Part shown: in pieces, positions 7,492 to 16,314 of the stretch
Layout of the letters: every line of letters begins with the position of its first letter
Numbering within the stretch: position 1 is the first letter of the stretch
NCBI GenBank assembly: GCA_003133325.1
Contig: PKXA01000088.1
Coordinates: 7,002 to 71,001 of the forward strand
Reading direction: 5' to 3'
Length of the DNA: 64,000 nt
From: Acidimicrobiaceae bacterium
GTDB lineage: Bacteria > Actinomycetota > Acidimicrobiia > Acidimicrobiales > RAAP-2
Notes under the pieces: model-generated
Seen by the model: the letters and a program-made list of their open reading frames with translations, nothing else
What the model was told of the DNA's origin: nothing
Database searches by the model: none
Program-made: the position numbers and the translations under genes

Positions 7492-10026
7492 GTGACGACC
7501 GCCACGAAGCGACCGGCGGGTCGATCCGGCGCGGCGCGGTCGAGAGCCAAGGCCGCAGTTCCGGCTCGGTCCCGTTCAGGAGCAAGATCCGCCTCGAAGA
7601 AGGGATCCACGGCCAAAGGCCGGGGCCGGGCGCGGACCGGGCGTGGGCAACGCCGGCAACCACCGAACGGGATGGCGGCGGGGATGTGGGACGTGGTGGC
7701 CGCTCACGGCGCCGACGTGTGGGGAGTGGTGCTGGTGACGGCCGGCCTCCTTGCCGTGCTGGCCATGTACGCCGATGCATTGGGCCCGGTCGGCCAAGGG
7801 GCGAGGCATGTTCTCGGTGACCTCCTGGGATGGGGAAGATTTCTGGTGCCGGTGGTGGCGGTGGCGGTGGGTATCAGGCTGATTGCCGGCCGCAATTCGG
7901 AAGAACCCGTTCCGGGACGGGATCCCAGCCGAGCGGTGCTCGGGGGGACGCTCACCCTGTTGGCGACAGCAGGTTTGGCCGGGTTGGCGGGGGGATCACC
8001 CAGGCTCGGGGCGTCGACGGCCAGCCTGTCGTCCGCCGGCGGTTGGGTCGGTGCGGTGATTGGCAACCCCCTTCGGGCCGGTCTCGGTGGTTTCGGTGCC
8101 GCCACCGTATTGATGGCGGTGATGGTGTTGGCCATGGTGCTGTTCACCGGGGTGTCGGTCAAGACCGCCGCTCACGGGGTGAGCGTGGCGGCGCGGTGGG
8201 CATTCGACGTGGCTCGGGGCGGCCCCGGGGGGAGATCGGATCGCGTCGAGGCCGACCCAAATGATGGCCAACCCACCGACCCTTTCGGCCGGGCGATATC
8301 CAGTGGAGACGAAACCGACGTGAACGAGGGGATTGCCACTCGCAACCCCGACCCCGAGATGGGGGTGGTTCCCCGGGTGGCGTTGCCGGTAACCGCCGAT
8401 TCGGTGTTGGACCCGGATGGATCGGGTGGGCCTCCGGACGTGGCGGCCCTTCCTGAGGCCGCCACCAAGGCCGGCAAGGCCTCCCAGCTCGAGATGAAAC
8501 TGGGTCCGGGTGCCGGCGGTTGGCGCCTACCCCCGCTCACCCTCCTGAAGAGGTTGAAGCCACAGGCTGTCGACGAGCGCGAAGTGGATGCCGGCGGCAC
8601 CGCCCTGGTGCACGCGCTGGCCGCCCATGGCGTCGAAACCCGGCTGGTAGGCCACACGGTCGGGCCGTCGGTGACCCGCTACGAGCTCGAGCTCGGGACC
8701 GGCGTCAAAGTGGCCCGGGTCACCTCGTTGTCCAGGGACATCGCCTACGCGATGGCCTCGCCCGACGTGCGCATCCTTGCGCCCATCCCCGGCAAATCCG
8801 CCATTGGTGTAGAGGTTCCCAATCGCCGTCGCCAGTTGGTGGCGTTGGGGGACATCCTGGCCTCGCCCGAAGCCGCCAAGGCCCATCATCCATTGGAGGT
8901 GGCGCTGGGTCGCGATATCGCCGGCAATGCGTACATGGTGAACCTGGCCGACATGCCCCACCTGCTGGTTTCGGGATCCACCGGGTCGGGCAAGTCATCG
9001 TGCATCAACTCGATCCTCACCTCCATCCTCATCCGGGCCACTCCCGATCAGGTGCGCCTGATGCTGGTGGACCCGAAACGGGTGGAGCTGGGGCAGTACA
9101 ACGACCTTCCCCATCTGCTGACCCAGGTGGTGGTGGACCCGAAGAAGGCGGCCAACGCCCTGGCCTGGGCGGTCAAGGAGATGGAGCGCCGCTACGACCT
9201 CCTGGCCGAGGCGGGGATGCGCGATATCACCGGGTACAACATTGCCGTCGATGGTGGCCAACTCGAAGATCACGAAGAGGCGTACCGGCTCCGCATGCGG
9301 GGCACCGGGTCCGCCGATGACGAATCCGAGCAGTCGGCCGAGGAAGAAGAACGGCGTTACCAGAGGCTGCCCTTCATTCTCATAGTGGTGGATGAACTGA
9401 ACGACCTGATGATGGTGGCCGCCCGGGACGTCGAGGACTCGGTGTGCCGGATCGCCCAGATGGCGCGGGCGGTCGGGATCCATCTTGTGCTGGCCACCCA
9501 GCGTCCGTCGGTCGATGTGATCACCGGAGTGATCAAGGCCAACATTCCATCTCGCATGGCTTTTTCGGTGTCGTCGCTGGCCGACAGTCGAGTGATCCTC
9601 GACCAACCCGGGGCCGAGCGGCTCATCGGCAAGGGCGACATGCTGTTGGTGACGGCATCGTCGTCGAATCCACAGCGTCTCCAGGCACCGTGGGTGGGAG
9701 AAGACGAGGTTCGGGCCGTCGCCGCCCACTGGAAGCGTCAGCGGCCGATGGAGGTGGTGGCCGGTATCGACGAGGTGGCCCGAACCGGCCGCGCCGGCGA
9801 ACGGGGCGCCGATGACGATGACGAGGAGTTGTTGGCTCAGGCCATGGATCTTGTGGTGAGGTCCCAGTTGGGGTCCACATCGATGCTGCAGCGCAAACTT
9901 CGGGTGGGGTTTGCCCGGGCCGGCCGTCTGATGGATCTGATGGAGCGCGGCGGCGTGGTGGGACCTTCAGAGGGATCCAAGGCCCGGACGGTGTTGATGA
10001 CTGTCGAGGAACTCGAAGAGCGTTGA
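7492..10026 (+). CDS. ftsK: DNA translocase FtsK/SpoIIIE
   Basis: A septum-located ATP-driven DNA pump that clears the chromosome from the closing septum and activates dimer resolution. It has 844 residues. A basic N-terminus of about 60 residues is followed by four predicted membrane segments between about residues 70 and 230, a charged linker, then the RecA-like motor. Walker A (GSTGSGKSS) starts at about residue 494, and Walker B is LIVVDELNDLMM near 628-640 (most family members have A where N stands here). The last 70 residues are the gamma winged-helix domain that reads polar DNA motifs. The GTG start is set by the -10 box 9 nt upstream. Confidence 0.96.
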   Translation: MTTATKRPAGRSGAARSRAKAAVPARSRSGARSASKKGSTAKGRGRARTGRGQRRQPPNGMAAGMWDVVAAHGADVWGVVLVTAGLLAVLAMYADALGPVGQGARHVLGDLLGWGRFLVPVVAVAVGIRLIAGRNSEEPVPGRDPSRAVLGGTLTLLATAGLAGLAGGSPRLGASTASLSSAGGWVGAVIGNPLRAGLGGFGAATVLMAVMVLAMVLFTGVSVKTAAHGVSVAARWAFDVARGGPGGRSDRVEADPNDGQPTDPFGRAISSGDETDVNEGIATRNPDPEMGVVPRVALPVTADSVLDPDGSGGPPDVAALPEAATKAGKASQLEMKLGPGAGGWRLPPLTLLKRLKPQAVDEREVDAGGTALVHALAAHGVETRLVGHTVGPSVTRYELELGTGVKVARVTSLSRDIAYAMASPDVRILAPIPGKSAIGVEVPNRRRQLVALGDILASPEAAKAHHPLEVALGRDIAGNAYMVNLADMPHLLVSGSTGSGKSSCINSILTSILIRATPDQVRLMLVDPKRVELGQYNDLPHLLTQVVVDPKKAANALAWAVKEMERRYDLLAEAGMRDITGYNIAVDGGQLEDHEEAYRLRMRGTGSADDESEQSAEEEERRYQRLPFILIVVDELNDLMMVAARDVEDSVCRIAQMARAVGIHLVLATQRPSVDVITGVIKANIPSRMAFSVSSLADSRVILDQPGAERLIGKGDMLLVTASSSNPQRLQAPWVGEDEVRAVAAHWKRQRPMEVVAGIDEVARTGRAGERGADDDDEELLAQAMDLVVRSQLGSTSMLQRKLRVGFARAGRLMDLMERGGVVGPSEGSKARTVLMTVEELEER

Positions 10027-11504
10027 TCGACAGCACAGAGGTGGAATCGACCGTAGGACGATCGAGCTCCGAACCTACCGATCCACTTCCGGCCGACAAC
10101 GGACGGGGTGGTGGGCGCCACAGCGAGCGTGGGTCACATCGACTCAGGTGGTCACTGGTGACCATCGGGGCGGTGGTGGTGGTCGGAATCGGGTCGGTGG
10201 AGGCGTGGCACGTGACCCGACCCCTTCCCGCACCGGCATCGCAATCGTCGCTGACCTCCGTGAAGGTTCCCGGTGGCCCGCCGGTCCTTCCGTGGCCGTC
10301 CAAGGGACAGGGCGCGGTGCAGGTCCCGGCACTGGGATTCGCGGCCAATTCGAATGGGACCACTCCGGTGCCTATCGCCTCGCTCACCAAGTTGGTGACG
10401 GCGGTCGTGATCCTTCGCGATCACCCGGTGCCAGCCGACGCCAGTGGGCCCTCCATCACCATGACTGCCTCGGATGTGGCGGAATATGACAAGGACGCTA
10501 ACAACGACGAATCGGTCACTGCGGTCGCGGTCGGCGAAGTGCTGACCGAACGCCAACTCCTCGAGGGACTACTGGCCCGATCGGCCAACAACATCGCTTT
10601 CACCCTTGCTGTATGGGATGCGGGGAGCGAGGCGGTGTTCGTGGTGAAGATGAACGCCTTGGCCGCCTCGTTGGGGATGACCAGCAGCCACTATGTCGAT
10701 GCCAGCGGTTTCGACCAACACTCGGTGTCCTCCGCCGTCGACTGCCTGAAAGTGGCGGCGGCAGCCATGGCAATTCCGACATTTGCCGAAGTGGTGGCCA
10801 AGTCATCGGTGACGCTTCCCCTGGTCGGCACCCTTCCCAACCTCGTGACCGAAATCGGCTCCAACGGCGTGGTCGGGATCAAATCGGGGTACACCTCGCA
10901 AGCCGGTGGCTGCATGGTGTTGGCGGGCGAACGGGTGATCGCCGGTCGACCTGTGCTGGTTCTGGCCGTGGTGATCGGGCAACCGGTGCCGCCGCCCATC
11001 GTCCCCCCCACCACGACCACCACGACCACCACCGTCCCGACGGTACCGATGGGGGCAACGCCGCCTCCCGCCACCTCGCCTCCCACCACCTCGCCGCTTC
11101 CCACCGCTTCACCTCCCACCACCACACCGGTGCAAGATCTGACAGTTCCGGATCCGGAGCGTTTCACCCGGCCGGCGGCGGAGTCGTTGCTATCGGCGGC
11201 CGAGGGCGCAGTGGTCCCGGCGCTTCTCAGTGCTCCGGGCAAGGTGGTCGGCACAGCCACGTCCACCTGGGGAGGCATCCATCACGAGGTGGCGGTGGAC
11301 ACCGCGGGCCCAGCCATGGTGCTGGCGTGGCCGGGACAGACAGTTGTCGCCACCCACACATTGTCGGTGCCTCCCGGCGGGCGGAGCGGTGAGCGGGTGG
11401 GGACGGTCTCCTATGTACTCGGAACCCAGCTCGAGTTGGTGCCGCTCCGCCTGTCCGAGACTCTTCCTGAACCGCCGTTGTGGTGGCGCCTGATTCACCG
11501 GTAG
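10023..11504 (+). CDS. D-alanyl-D-alanine carboxypeptidase, S11 family
   Basis: A low-molecular-weight penicillin-binding protein that trims the terminal D-Ala of peptidoglycan stem peptides. The three active-site motifs are visible: SLTK at residues 120-123, SAN at 187-189 and KSG at 287-289. One membrane segment at about 43-60 anchors the catalytic domain outside. After the domain comes a Pro/Thr-rich linker (about 322-372) and a 120-residue C-terminal region resembling the extra domain of DacA-type enzymes. The stop of ftsK overlaps its TTG start by 4 nt, so translation is probably coupled. The paralogue type (DacA, DacB or DacF) cannot be fixed. Confidence 0.9.
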   Translation: MIDSTEVESTVGRSSSEPTDPLPADNGRGGGRHSERGSHRLRWSLVTIGAVVVVGIGSVEAWHVTRPLPAPASQSSLTSVKVPGGPPVLPWPSKGQGAVQVPALGFAANSNGTTPVPIASLTKLVTAVVILRDHPVPADASGPSITMTASDVAEYDKDANNDESVTAVAVGEVLTERQLLEGLLARSANNIAFTLAVWDAGSEAVFVVKMNALAASLGMTSSHYVDASGFDQHSVSSAVDCLKVAAAAMAIPTFAEVVAKSSVTLPLVGTLPNLVTEIGSNGVVGIKSGYTSQAGGCMVLAGERVIAGRPVLVLAVVIGQPVPPPIVPPTTTTTTTTVPTVPMGATPPPATSPPTTSPLPTASPPTTTPVQDLTVPDPERFTRPAAESLLSAAEGAVVPALLSAPGKVVGTATSTWGGIHHEVAVDTAGPAMVLAWPGQTVVATHTLSVPPGGRSGERVGTVSYVLGTQLELVPLRLSETLPEPPLWWRLIHR

Positions 11505-11572
11505 GCGATTCCCCGAGGCTGTCCCGGACAGCCCCGGCCGGGTTGGTCCCGTCCCGAGGCACGTCTGACGAG

Positions 11573-11578
11573 TACCCT
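11573..11578 (+). promoter_or_regulatory. -10 box for leaderless thrB
   Basis: TACCCT precedes two successive in-frame GTG codons. The second, at 11585, is 6 nt away and matches the spacing of the other leaderless genes here. Confidence 0.5.
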
Positions 11579-11584
11579 GACGTG

Positions 11585-12562
11585 GTGCGAGCACGTGCCC
11601 CAGCATCGTCTGCCAATCTCGGCCCGGGATTCGATACCCTTGCCGTTGCCCTCGATCAATACGTCGAGGTCGAAGTGGAAAAGGCCTCCCGGCTGATCGT
11701 TCGATCGGTCGGAGAGGGTGCAGGCATGTCCGACGACCCTTCTCATCTCGCTGCCCGGGTGGCGATCGACGTGGCCGGGACGGACCGCCTGGCGATTACC
11801 GTCCGGTCCGAGATTCCGGTGGGAAGAGGGCTCGGATCTTCCGCCGCCCTCGCCGCGGCCGCCGCGGCCGCAGCCGGGGCCAAGGATCCGTTGGCCGTGG
11901 CCGCCTACATGGACGGGCACCCCGACAATGCGGCTGCATCTGTGGTTGGTGGCCTGGTGGCCGCAGCCATGGTCAAGGGCGCGGTGCGGGTAGTGCGCCT
12001 CACGCTCGATATCAGCCTGGTCTTTGTGGTCATCGTCCCCGATCTCAGCTTGTCGACCGCGAAGGCGCGGTTCGCGCTCCCCAACGAGGTCACCCGCGAG
12101 AATGCCGCCTTCAATCTGTCCCGCATGGCTCTCCTGATCGCCGGGTTGGCCGACAGCCGGGTACTGCTGAAGGAAGCCACCGAAGACCGACTCCATCAGG
12201 ATTTCCGGAGTCCGCTCTTCCCGGCGGCACCGATTCTGCTGTCCAAGCTCTCGGCCGGTGGCGCCCTGGCCGTGTGTTGGTCAGGGGCCGGGCCCTCGCT
12301 GCTCGGGATCTGCCGTCGTGCGGATGGGGCCAAGGTGCAAGAAGCCGCCAAAGAAGCGATGGCCGAAGCGGATGTCCCGGGAAAGACGCTTCTTCTCAGG
12401 CCGGACATGCACGGACTGATCGTCGATCGAAACGGCTCTGATGATTTTTGGCGTGATCGCCGGCCCTCGTGGTCCGCCGACGAGCAAGGCGATACGGACA
12501 AGGCCGGCAGTACGGCACCCGACGGCGGGGGCCAGTTCTTCGACTTTGACGGGGACCGGTAG
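11585..12562 (+). CDS. thrB: homoserine kinase
   Basis: A GHMP-family kinase that makes O-phosphohomoserine for threonine synthesis. The family N-terminus ARAPASSANLGPGFD comes immediately after the start. The ATP loop PVGRGLGSSAA is at about residues 78-88, and SGAGPSLLG near the C-terminal third is the GHMP motif 3. From this GTG it has 325 residues, close to the family norm. Longer in-frame starts exist upstream (to 11480) but would run into the preceding gene. The last 40 residues are acidic and Gly-rich and may not belong to the fold. Confidence 0.92.
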   Translation: MRARAPASSANLGPGFDTLAVALDQYVEVEVEKASRLIVRSVGEGAGMSDDPSHLAARVAIDVAGTDRLAITVRSEIPVGRGLGSSAALAAAAAAAAGAKDPLAVAAYMDGHPDNAAASVVGGLVAAAMVKGAVRVVRLTLDISLVFVVIVPDLSLSTAKARFALPNEVTRENAAFNLSRMALLIAGLADSRVLLKEATEDRLHQDFRSPLFPAAPILLSKLSAGGALAVCWSGAGPSLLGICRRADGAKVQEAAKEAMAEADVPGKTLLLRPDMHGLIVDRNGSDDFWRDRRPSWSADEQGDTDKAGSTAPDGGGQFFDFDGDR

Positions 12563-12572
12563 TTTCCACCCG

Positions 12573-12578
12573 TAGGAT
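12573..12578 (+). promoter_or_regulatory. -10 box for leaderless queF
   Basis: TAGGAT, then 7 nt, then the GTG of queF. A TTGACG hexamer lies 21 nt upstream of it, which is too far for a standard -35 box. Confidence 0.6.
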
Positions 12579-12585
12579 CTTGGCC

Positions 12586-12936
12586 GTGCCGTCTCGCCCA
12601 TCGAAGGAATTGCAGGCAATTCCCAATCCGCATCCGGGGCGTCGCTACGAGGTGCGCTGCGATACACCTGAGTTCACGTGCCTCTGCCCGATGACCGGAC
12701 AGCCCGACTTTGCCGTGGTGACGGTGTCCTACGTCCCTGGCGAGTTCATCGTGGAACTCAAGTCGCTCAAGCTCTACCTGTGGAGTTATCGGGATGAGGG
12801 TGCATTCCACGAGGATGTGACCAACCGGATCCTCGATGATCTGGTGGGTGCGATCGCCCCCAATCAAATGACGGTGATCACCGACTGGCTGGTCAGGGGG
12901 GGCATTCACACGGTGGTGGAGGCTTCGCACCCGTAG
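12586..12936 (+). CDS. queF: NADPH-dependent 7-cyano-7-deazaguanine reductase (preQ0 reductase)
   Basis: Reduces the nitrile of preQ0 to preQ1 in queuosine biosynthesis, an unusual nitrile-to-amine reduction within the tunnelling fold. The protein is the short single-domain type, 116 residues. The catalytic Cys34 is in the motif FTCLCPMTGQPDF with Asp41 nearby, and the QueF signature E-(x)-K-S-x-K is seen as ELKSLK at residues 56-61. A second Cys at 32 is next to the active site. No other queuosine gene is in this window, so the rest of the pathway must lie elsewhere if it is complete. The start is set by the -10 box 7 nt upstream. Confidence 0.92.
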   Translation: MPSRPSKELQAIPNPHPGRRYEVRCDTPEFTCLCPMTGQPDFAVVTVSYVPGEFIVELKSLKLYLWSYRDEGAFHEDVTNRILDDLVGAIAPNQMTVITDWLVRGGIHTVVEASHP

Positions 12937-12952
12937 GGCGTCATCGGGGCAA

Positions 12953-12958
12953 TACCAT
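12953..12958 (+). promoter_or_regulatory. -10 box for leaderless miaB
   Basis: TACCAT, then 6 nt, then the miaB GTG. Confidence 0.55.
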
Positions 12959-12964
12959 GGGACG

Positions 12965-14425
12965 GTGATAGCAGGCACCGGTCCCGACCCAGGAGCTCCG
13001 CTGGGGCCAGGGATTACATCCCCACAGCGGACATTTCATATCCAAACCTTCGGTTGCCAGATGAACGATCACGATTCGGAGCGGCTGGCCGGGCTGCTCA
13101 CTGCCGACGGCCTGGTGTCGACCCCCGACCTGGAGTCGGCTGACGTGGTGGTGTTCAACACGTGCTGCATCCGGGAGAATGCCGACAACAAGTTCTACGG
13201 ACATCTGGGAAACCTGAAGACCCTTCGCGAACAGCGACCCGACATGCAGATTGCGGTGGGGGGGTGCCTGGCCCAAATGGACAAAGGACGGATCCGGGAG
13301 CGGGCCAGTCACGTCGACGTGGTCTTCGGCACCCACAATCTGGCCAACGCGCCCGAGCTGCTGCACCGGGCGGCCCGCTCCGGGCCGATCGTGGAGATCC
13401 TCGACGAACCCCTACCGGAGAGCCATCTTTCCGCCCAGGGGCAACAGGCTGCCGCCGTCGGTGCGGTACGCGACCTTCCGTATGCCGCCTGGGTGACGAT
13501 TCAGATGGGATGCAACAACTCGTGTGCCTTTTGCATCGTGCCCTCGGTCCGGGGAGGTGAGGTATCTCGTGGCATGGATGATCTGGTGGCGGAAGTCGGG
13601 ACTCTGGCCGACCGCGGAGTGACCGAGGTCACCCTGCTGGGCCAAAACGTCAACTCGTACGGACGCGACATCACCAAACGGGCACCCCTCTTCGCCGATC
13701 TGCTCCGAGCGGTCAGTGCCGTGGATGGCATCCGCCGGGTTCGCTTCACCAGCCCCCACCCCAAAGACCTCCGGCCCGAGACCATCGCCGCCATGGCTGA
13801 GACACCCGAAGTCTGCGACCATCTCCACCTTCCTCTGCAGGCCGGCAGCAACACCACCCTGACGGCCATGCGCCGTGGTTACACAGCCGAACGGTACCTG
13901 GCCCGCCTGGCCGACGCCCGAGCCGCCATTTCCGATCTGGCTGTCAGCACCGATCTCATCGTCGGCTTCCCCGGTGAGACCGAAGCCGACTTCGAATGCA
14001 CCCTCGAGGTTGCCGCCGAGGCCAATTACGACAGCGCGTACACCTTCGTGTTCTCCCCCCGCCCCGGCACCCGAGCCGCAGCCATGCAGGATCGATTCGT
14101 CCCATCGGAAGTGGCGGCCGAACGGATGGAGCGACTCCGGGCGGTGGTCGAGCGCTCCGCGCTCGTCCGGCACAGGGCCCGAATCGGAAAGGTGGAGGAA
14201 GTGCTGGTGGAAGGTCCTTCCAAACGGGATCCGTCAGTCATCACCGGCCGCACCGGACAAAATAAACTGGTTCACTTCGAGCCGGTTGAAGGACGGCGGA
14301 TTGCCATCGGAGCGTTTGCCGAGGTGCGGGTGACAGGAGCCGCCCGCCATCACCTGTTCGGAGAGCTCATCGAGGTCACCGCACCGCCCCGACACCGTAT
14401 CCGCATCCCTGTCGTTGCCGGCTGA
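12965..14425 (+). CDS. miaB: tRNA-2-methylthio-N6-dimethylallyladenosine synthase
   Basis: A radical-SAM methylthiotransferase that modifies A37 of tRNAs reading UNN codons, acting after MiaA. The N-terminal UPF0004 domain holds the first iron-sulfur cluster ligands Cys31, Cys67 (or 68) and Cys101. The radical-SAM cluster motif C-x3-C-x2-C is at 183, 187 and 190 (CNNSCAFC). A C-terminal TRAM domain ends the 486-residue protein. It is followed directly by miaA, its pathway partner, whose possible TTG start overlaps its end. The miaB-miaA-dapF-hflX order is conserved in actinobacteria. Confidence 0.96.
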   Translation: MIAGTGPDPGAPLGPGITSPQRTFHIQTFGCQMNDHDSERLAGLLTADGLVSTPDLESADVVVFNTCCIRENADNKFYGHLGNLKTLREQRPDMQIAVGGCLAQMDKGRIRERASHVDVVFGTHNLANAPELLHRAARSGPIVEILDEPLPESHLSAQGQQAAAVGAVRDLPYAAWVTIQMGCNNSCAFCIVPSVRGGEVSRGMDDLVAEVGTLADRGVTEVTLLGQNVNSYGRDITKRAPLFADLLRAVSAVDGIRRVRFTSPHPKDLRPETIAAMAETPEVCDHLHLPLQAGSNTTLTAMRRGYTAERYLARLADARAAISDLAVSTDLIVGFPGETEADFECTLEVAAEANYDSAYTFVFSPRPGTRAAAMQDRFVPSEVAAERMERLRAVVERSALVRHRARIGKVEEVLVEGPSKRDPSVITGRTGQNKLVHFEPVEGRRIAIGAFAEVRVTGAARHHLFGELIEVTAPPRHRIRIPVVAG

Positions 14426-14438
14426 CTCCGCCTCACCG

Positions 14439-15491
14439 ATGGGAGCATCGTCTCCCGGCGTGGTGGCCTTGGTCGGCCCCACCGCCTCGGGGAAGTCGGC
14501 CTTGGCGTTGGCAGTGGCCGAAGCATCGGGCAACGCTGCAACCGATGGTGGGACCGGTTGGCCATTTCGGGTGGAGCTACTGTCGGTGGACTCCATGGCG
14601 GTGTACCGGGGCATGGATATCGGCACCGCCACGCCGTCCCCGGCCGTACGCGGCCGGGTGGATTATCACCTGATCGACCTGATCGAGCCCACCGACGAGT
14701 TCACCGTGCAGCAGTTTCAGGCCGCGGCCCGTGCCGCCTTGGATGAAGTCTCGGCCCGGGCACATGGCGCCCTGCTGGTCGGGGGGACCGGACTCTATCT
14801 GCGTTCGATTGTCGACGATCTGTCGTTTCCGGGCCGCTACCCCGAGGTGGTGACCCGGCTCAACGACGAGTTGGCGGCCGGGGGACCGGAAGGGAGCCCA
14901 GGCGAGGGGGTGGTGATGGCGGCACTTCACGCCCGGTTGGCGTCCCTCGATCCGGTGGCGGCCGGTCGCCTGGAGCCCACCAATCGCCGCCGTCTGGTCA
15001 GGGCCCTGGAAGTGTCACTCGGATCGGGGCGACAGTTTTCGTCGTTCGGGCCCGGGTTGGAGGCGTATCCACCCAGTCAGGTCACCCTGGTGGGCGTCCG
15101 CTACGTCCCCGAGGAGACGGACCGTCGTATTGCTGAACGGTTCAACTCCATGATGGACCTCGGTTTCCTCGACGAAGTGCGTTCCCTGGCCGGGTTGCCG
15201 GGCGGTTTGTCGCGTACCGCCCGCCAGGCCCTCGGCTATCGCGAGTTGTTGTCCCACGTCGAAGACGGAGTTCCGCTGGATGATGCGGTGGCCGAAGCGG
15301 TTCGGCGCACCCGGGTCTTCGCCCGTCGTCAATGGGCATGGTTCCGTCGTGATCCCCGTATCCTGTGGTTAGAACCAGGTGAAGACGGGGTGGCTCGGAT
15401 TGCCGACCTGTTCGGCCAGACCCTGCTACGCCAAGATCCACCGAGACGGTGGGAGACTGACCTCGACGCAGAGAACCAGAACCATGGATGA
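14439..15491 (+). CDS. miaA: tRNA dimethylallyltransferase
   Basis: Transfers the dimethylallyl group to A37 of tRNA, the substrate of MiaB. The P-loop GPTASGKS is at residues 13-20, and DSMAVYRGMDIGTA and the YHLIDLIEP segment are family motifs for tRNA and prenyl diphosphate binding. It has 350 residues from this ATG; an in-frame TTG at 14415 overlapping the end of miaB is an alternative. The 3' end overlaps dapF by 8 nt. Confidence 0.95.
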   Translation: MGASSPGVVALVGPTASGKSALALAVAEASGNAATDGGTGWPFRVELLSVDSMAVYRGMDIGTATPSPAVRGRVDYHLIDLIEPTDEFTVQQFQAAARAALDEVSARAHGALLVGGTGLYLRSIVDDLSFPGRYPEVVTRLNDELAAGGPEGSPGEGVVMAALHARLASLDPVAAGRLEPTNRRRLVRALEVSLGSGRQFSSFGPGLEAYPPSQVTLVGVRYVPEETDRRIAERFNSMMDLGFLDEVRSLAGLPGGLSRTARQALGYRELLSHVEDGVPLDDAVAEAVRRTRVFARRQWAWFRRDPRILWLEPGEDGVARIADLFGQTLLRQDPPRRWETDLDAENQNHG

Positions 15492-16314
15492 CCATCGAAC
15501 ACTCCAGTTGACCAAGCACCACGGTGCCGGAAACGACTTCCTCGTCGTGGTCGACATCGAGGACCGGCACCGGGTGGCACCGGAGTTGGTGCGCGCCCTG
15601 TGCGACCGGCGGTTTGGAATCGGTGCCGACGGGGTGATCAGAATTCTGGCTGGTCGCGAGGGCTCCGATCTGTCGATGGATCTTCGCAATGCCGACGGCT
15701 CCGAGGCGGAAATGAGCGGCAACGGCATTCGCTGCTTGGCCCAAGCCGCAGTGGACGCCGGACTGGTGACTCCTCCCGATTTCAGCGTATGGACGCTGGG
15801 AGGCATCCGGACCGTCGAGTACCGGACCGGAGACGCAGTCGGGGCCGGGGAGGCCTCGGTCGACATGGGAAAAGCCGAACTGGGCCCCGACCAGGCGCAG
15901 CAGTTTGCTGATCGCCGGGCCCGTACCGTCGACATGGGCAATCCCCACCTCGTCCTCTTCGGTCCCGATCCAACCGGCGTGGACGTGGCCGAGATCGGGA
16001 GCCGGCTTCAGGGCGTGCACCCCGGCGGCATCAATGTCGAGTTCATCTCGGTCGGTCCGACTCCCGACGATCTCGACCTCCGGGTATGGGAGCGTGGGGT
16101 GGGGGAGACCCAGGCGTGTGGGACGGGAAGCTGCGCAGCGGCGGCCGCGGCCCGCAGCTGGGGAATGGTCAGCGACCGGGTGCGGGTACACAACCCGGGG
16201 GGGACGCTCGAAGTGACCCTCAACCCTGATGGGATACGACTGGCCGGGCCGGTGCGCAAGGTGGCTGATATCGAGGTTATTCCTTCGTGTGTGCTGGGTG
16301 CGGCCCGCCGATGA
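15484..16314 (+). CDS. dapF: diaminopimelate epimerase
   Basis: Converts LL-DAP to meso-DAP, the form built into peptidoglycan and decarboxylated to lysine. It is a cofactor-free two-base racemase. The catalytic thiols are Cys84 (NGIRCLAQ) and Cys212 (QACGTGSC), one in each half of the pseudo-symmetric fold. HHGAGNDF follows the start. The 276-residue length is typical. An ATG further upstream in frame would run deep into miaA and is not used. Its stop overlaps the hflX start (ATGA). Confidence 0.96.
   Translation: MDDHRTLQLTKHHGAGNDFLVVVDIEDRHRVAPELVRALCDRRFGIGADGVIRILAGREGSDLSMDLRNADGSEAEMSGNGIRCLAQAAVDAGLVTPPDFSVWTLGGIRTVEYRTGDAVGAGEASVDMGKAELGPDQAQQFADRRARTVDMGNPHLVLFGPDPTGVDVAEIGSRLQGVHPGGINVEFISVGPTPDDLDLRVWERGVGETQACGTGSCAAAAAARSWGMVSDRVRVHNPGGTLEVTLNPDGIRLAGPVRKVADIEVIPSCVLGAARR

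Noticed and set aside
6312..7616. 434-codon open frame antisense to rnj
   Set aside because: Third-position GC bias of the sense gene keeps the reverse frame open; the product is His/Gly/Arg-rich without domains.
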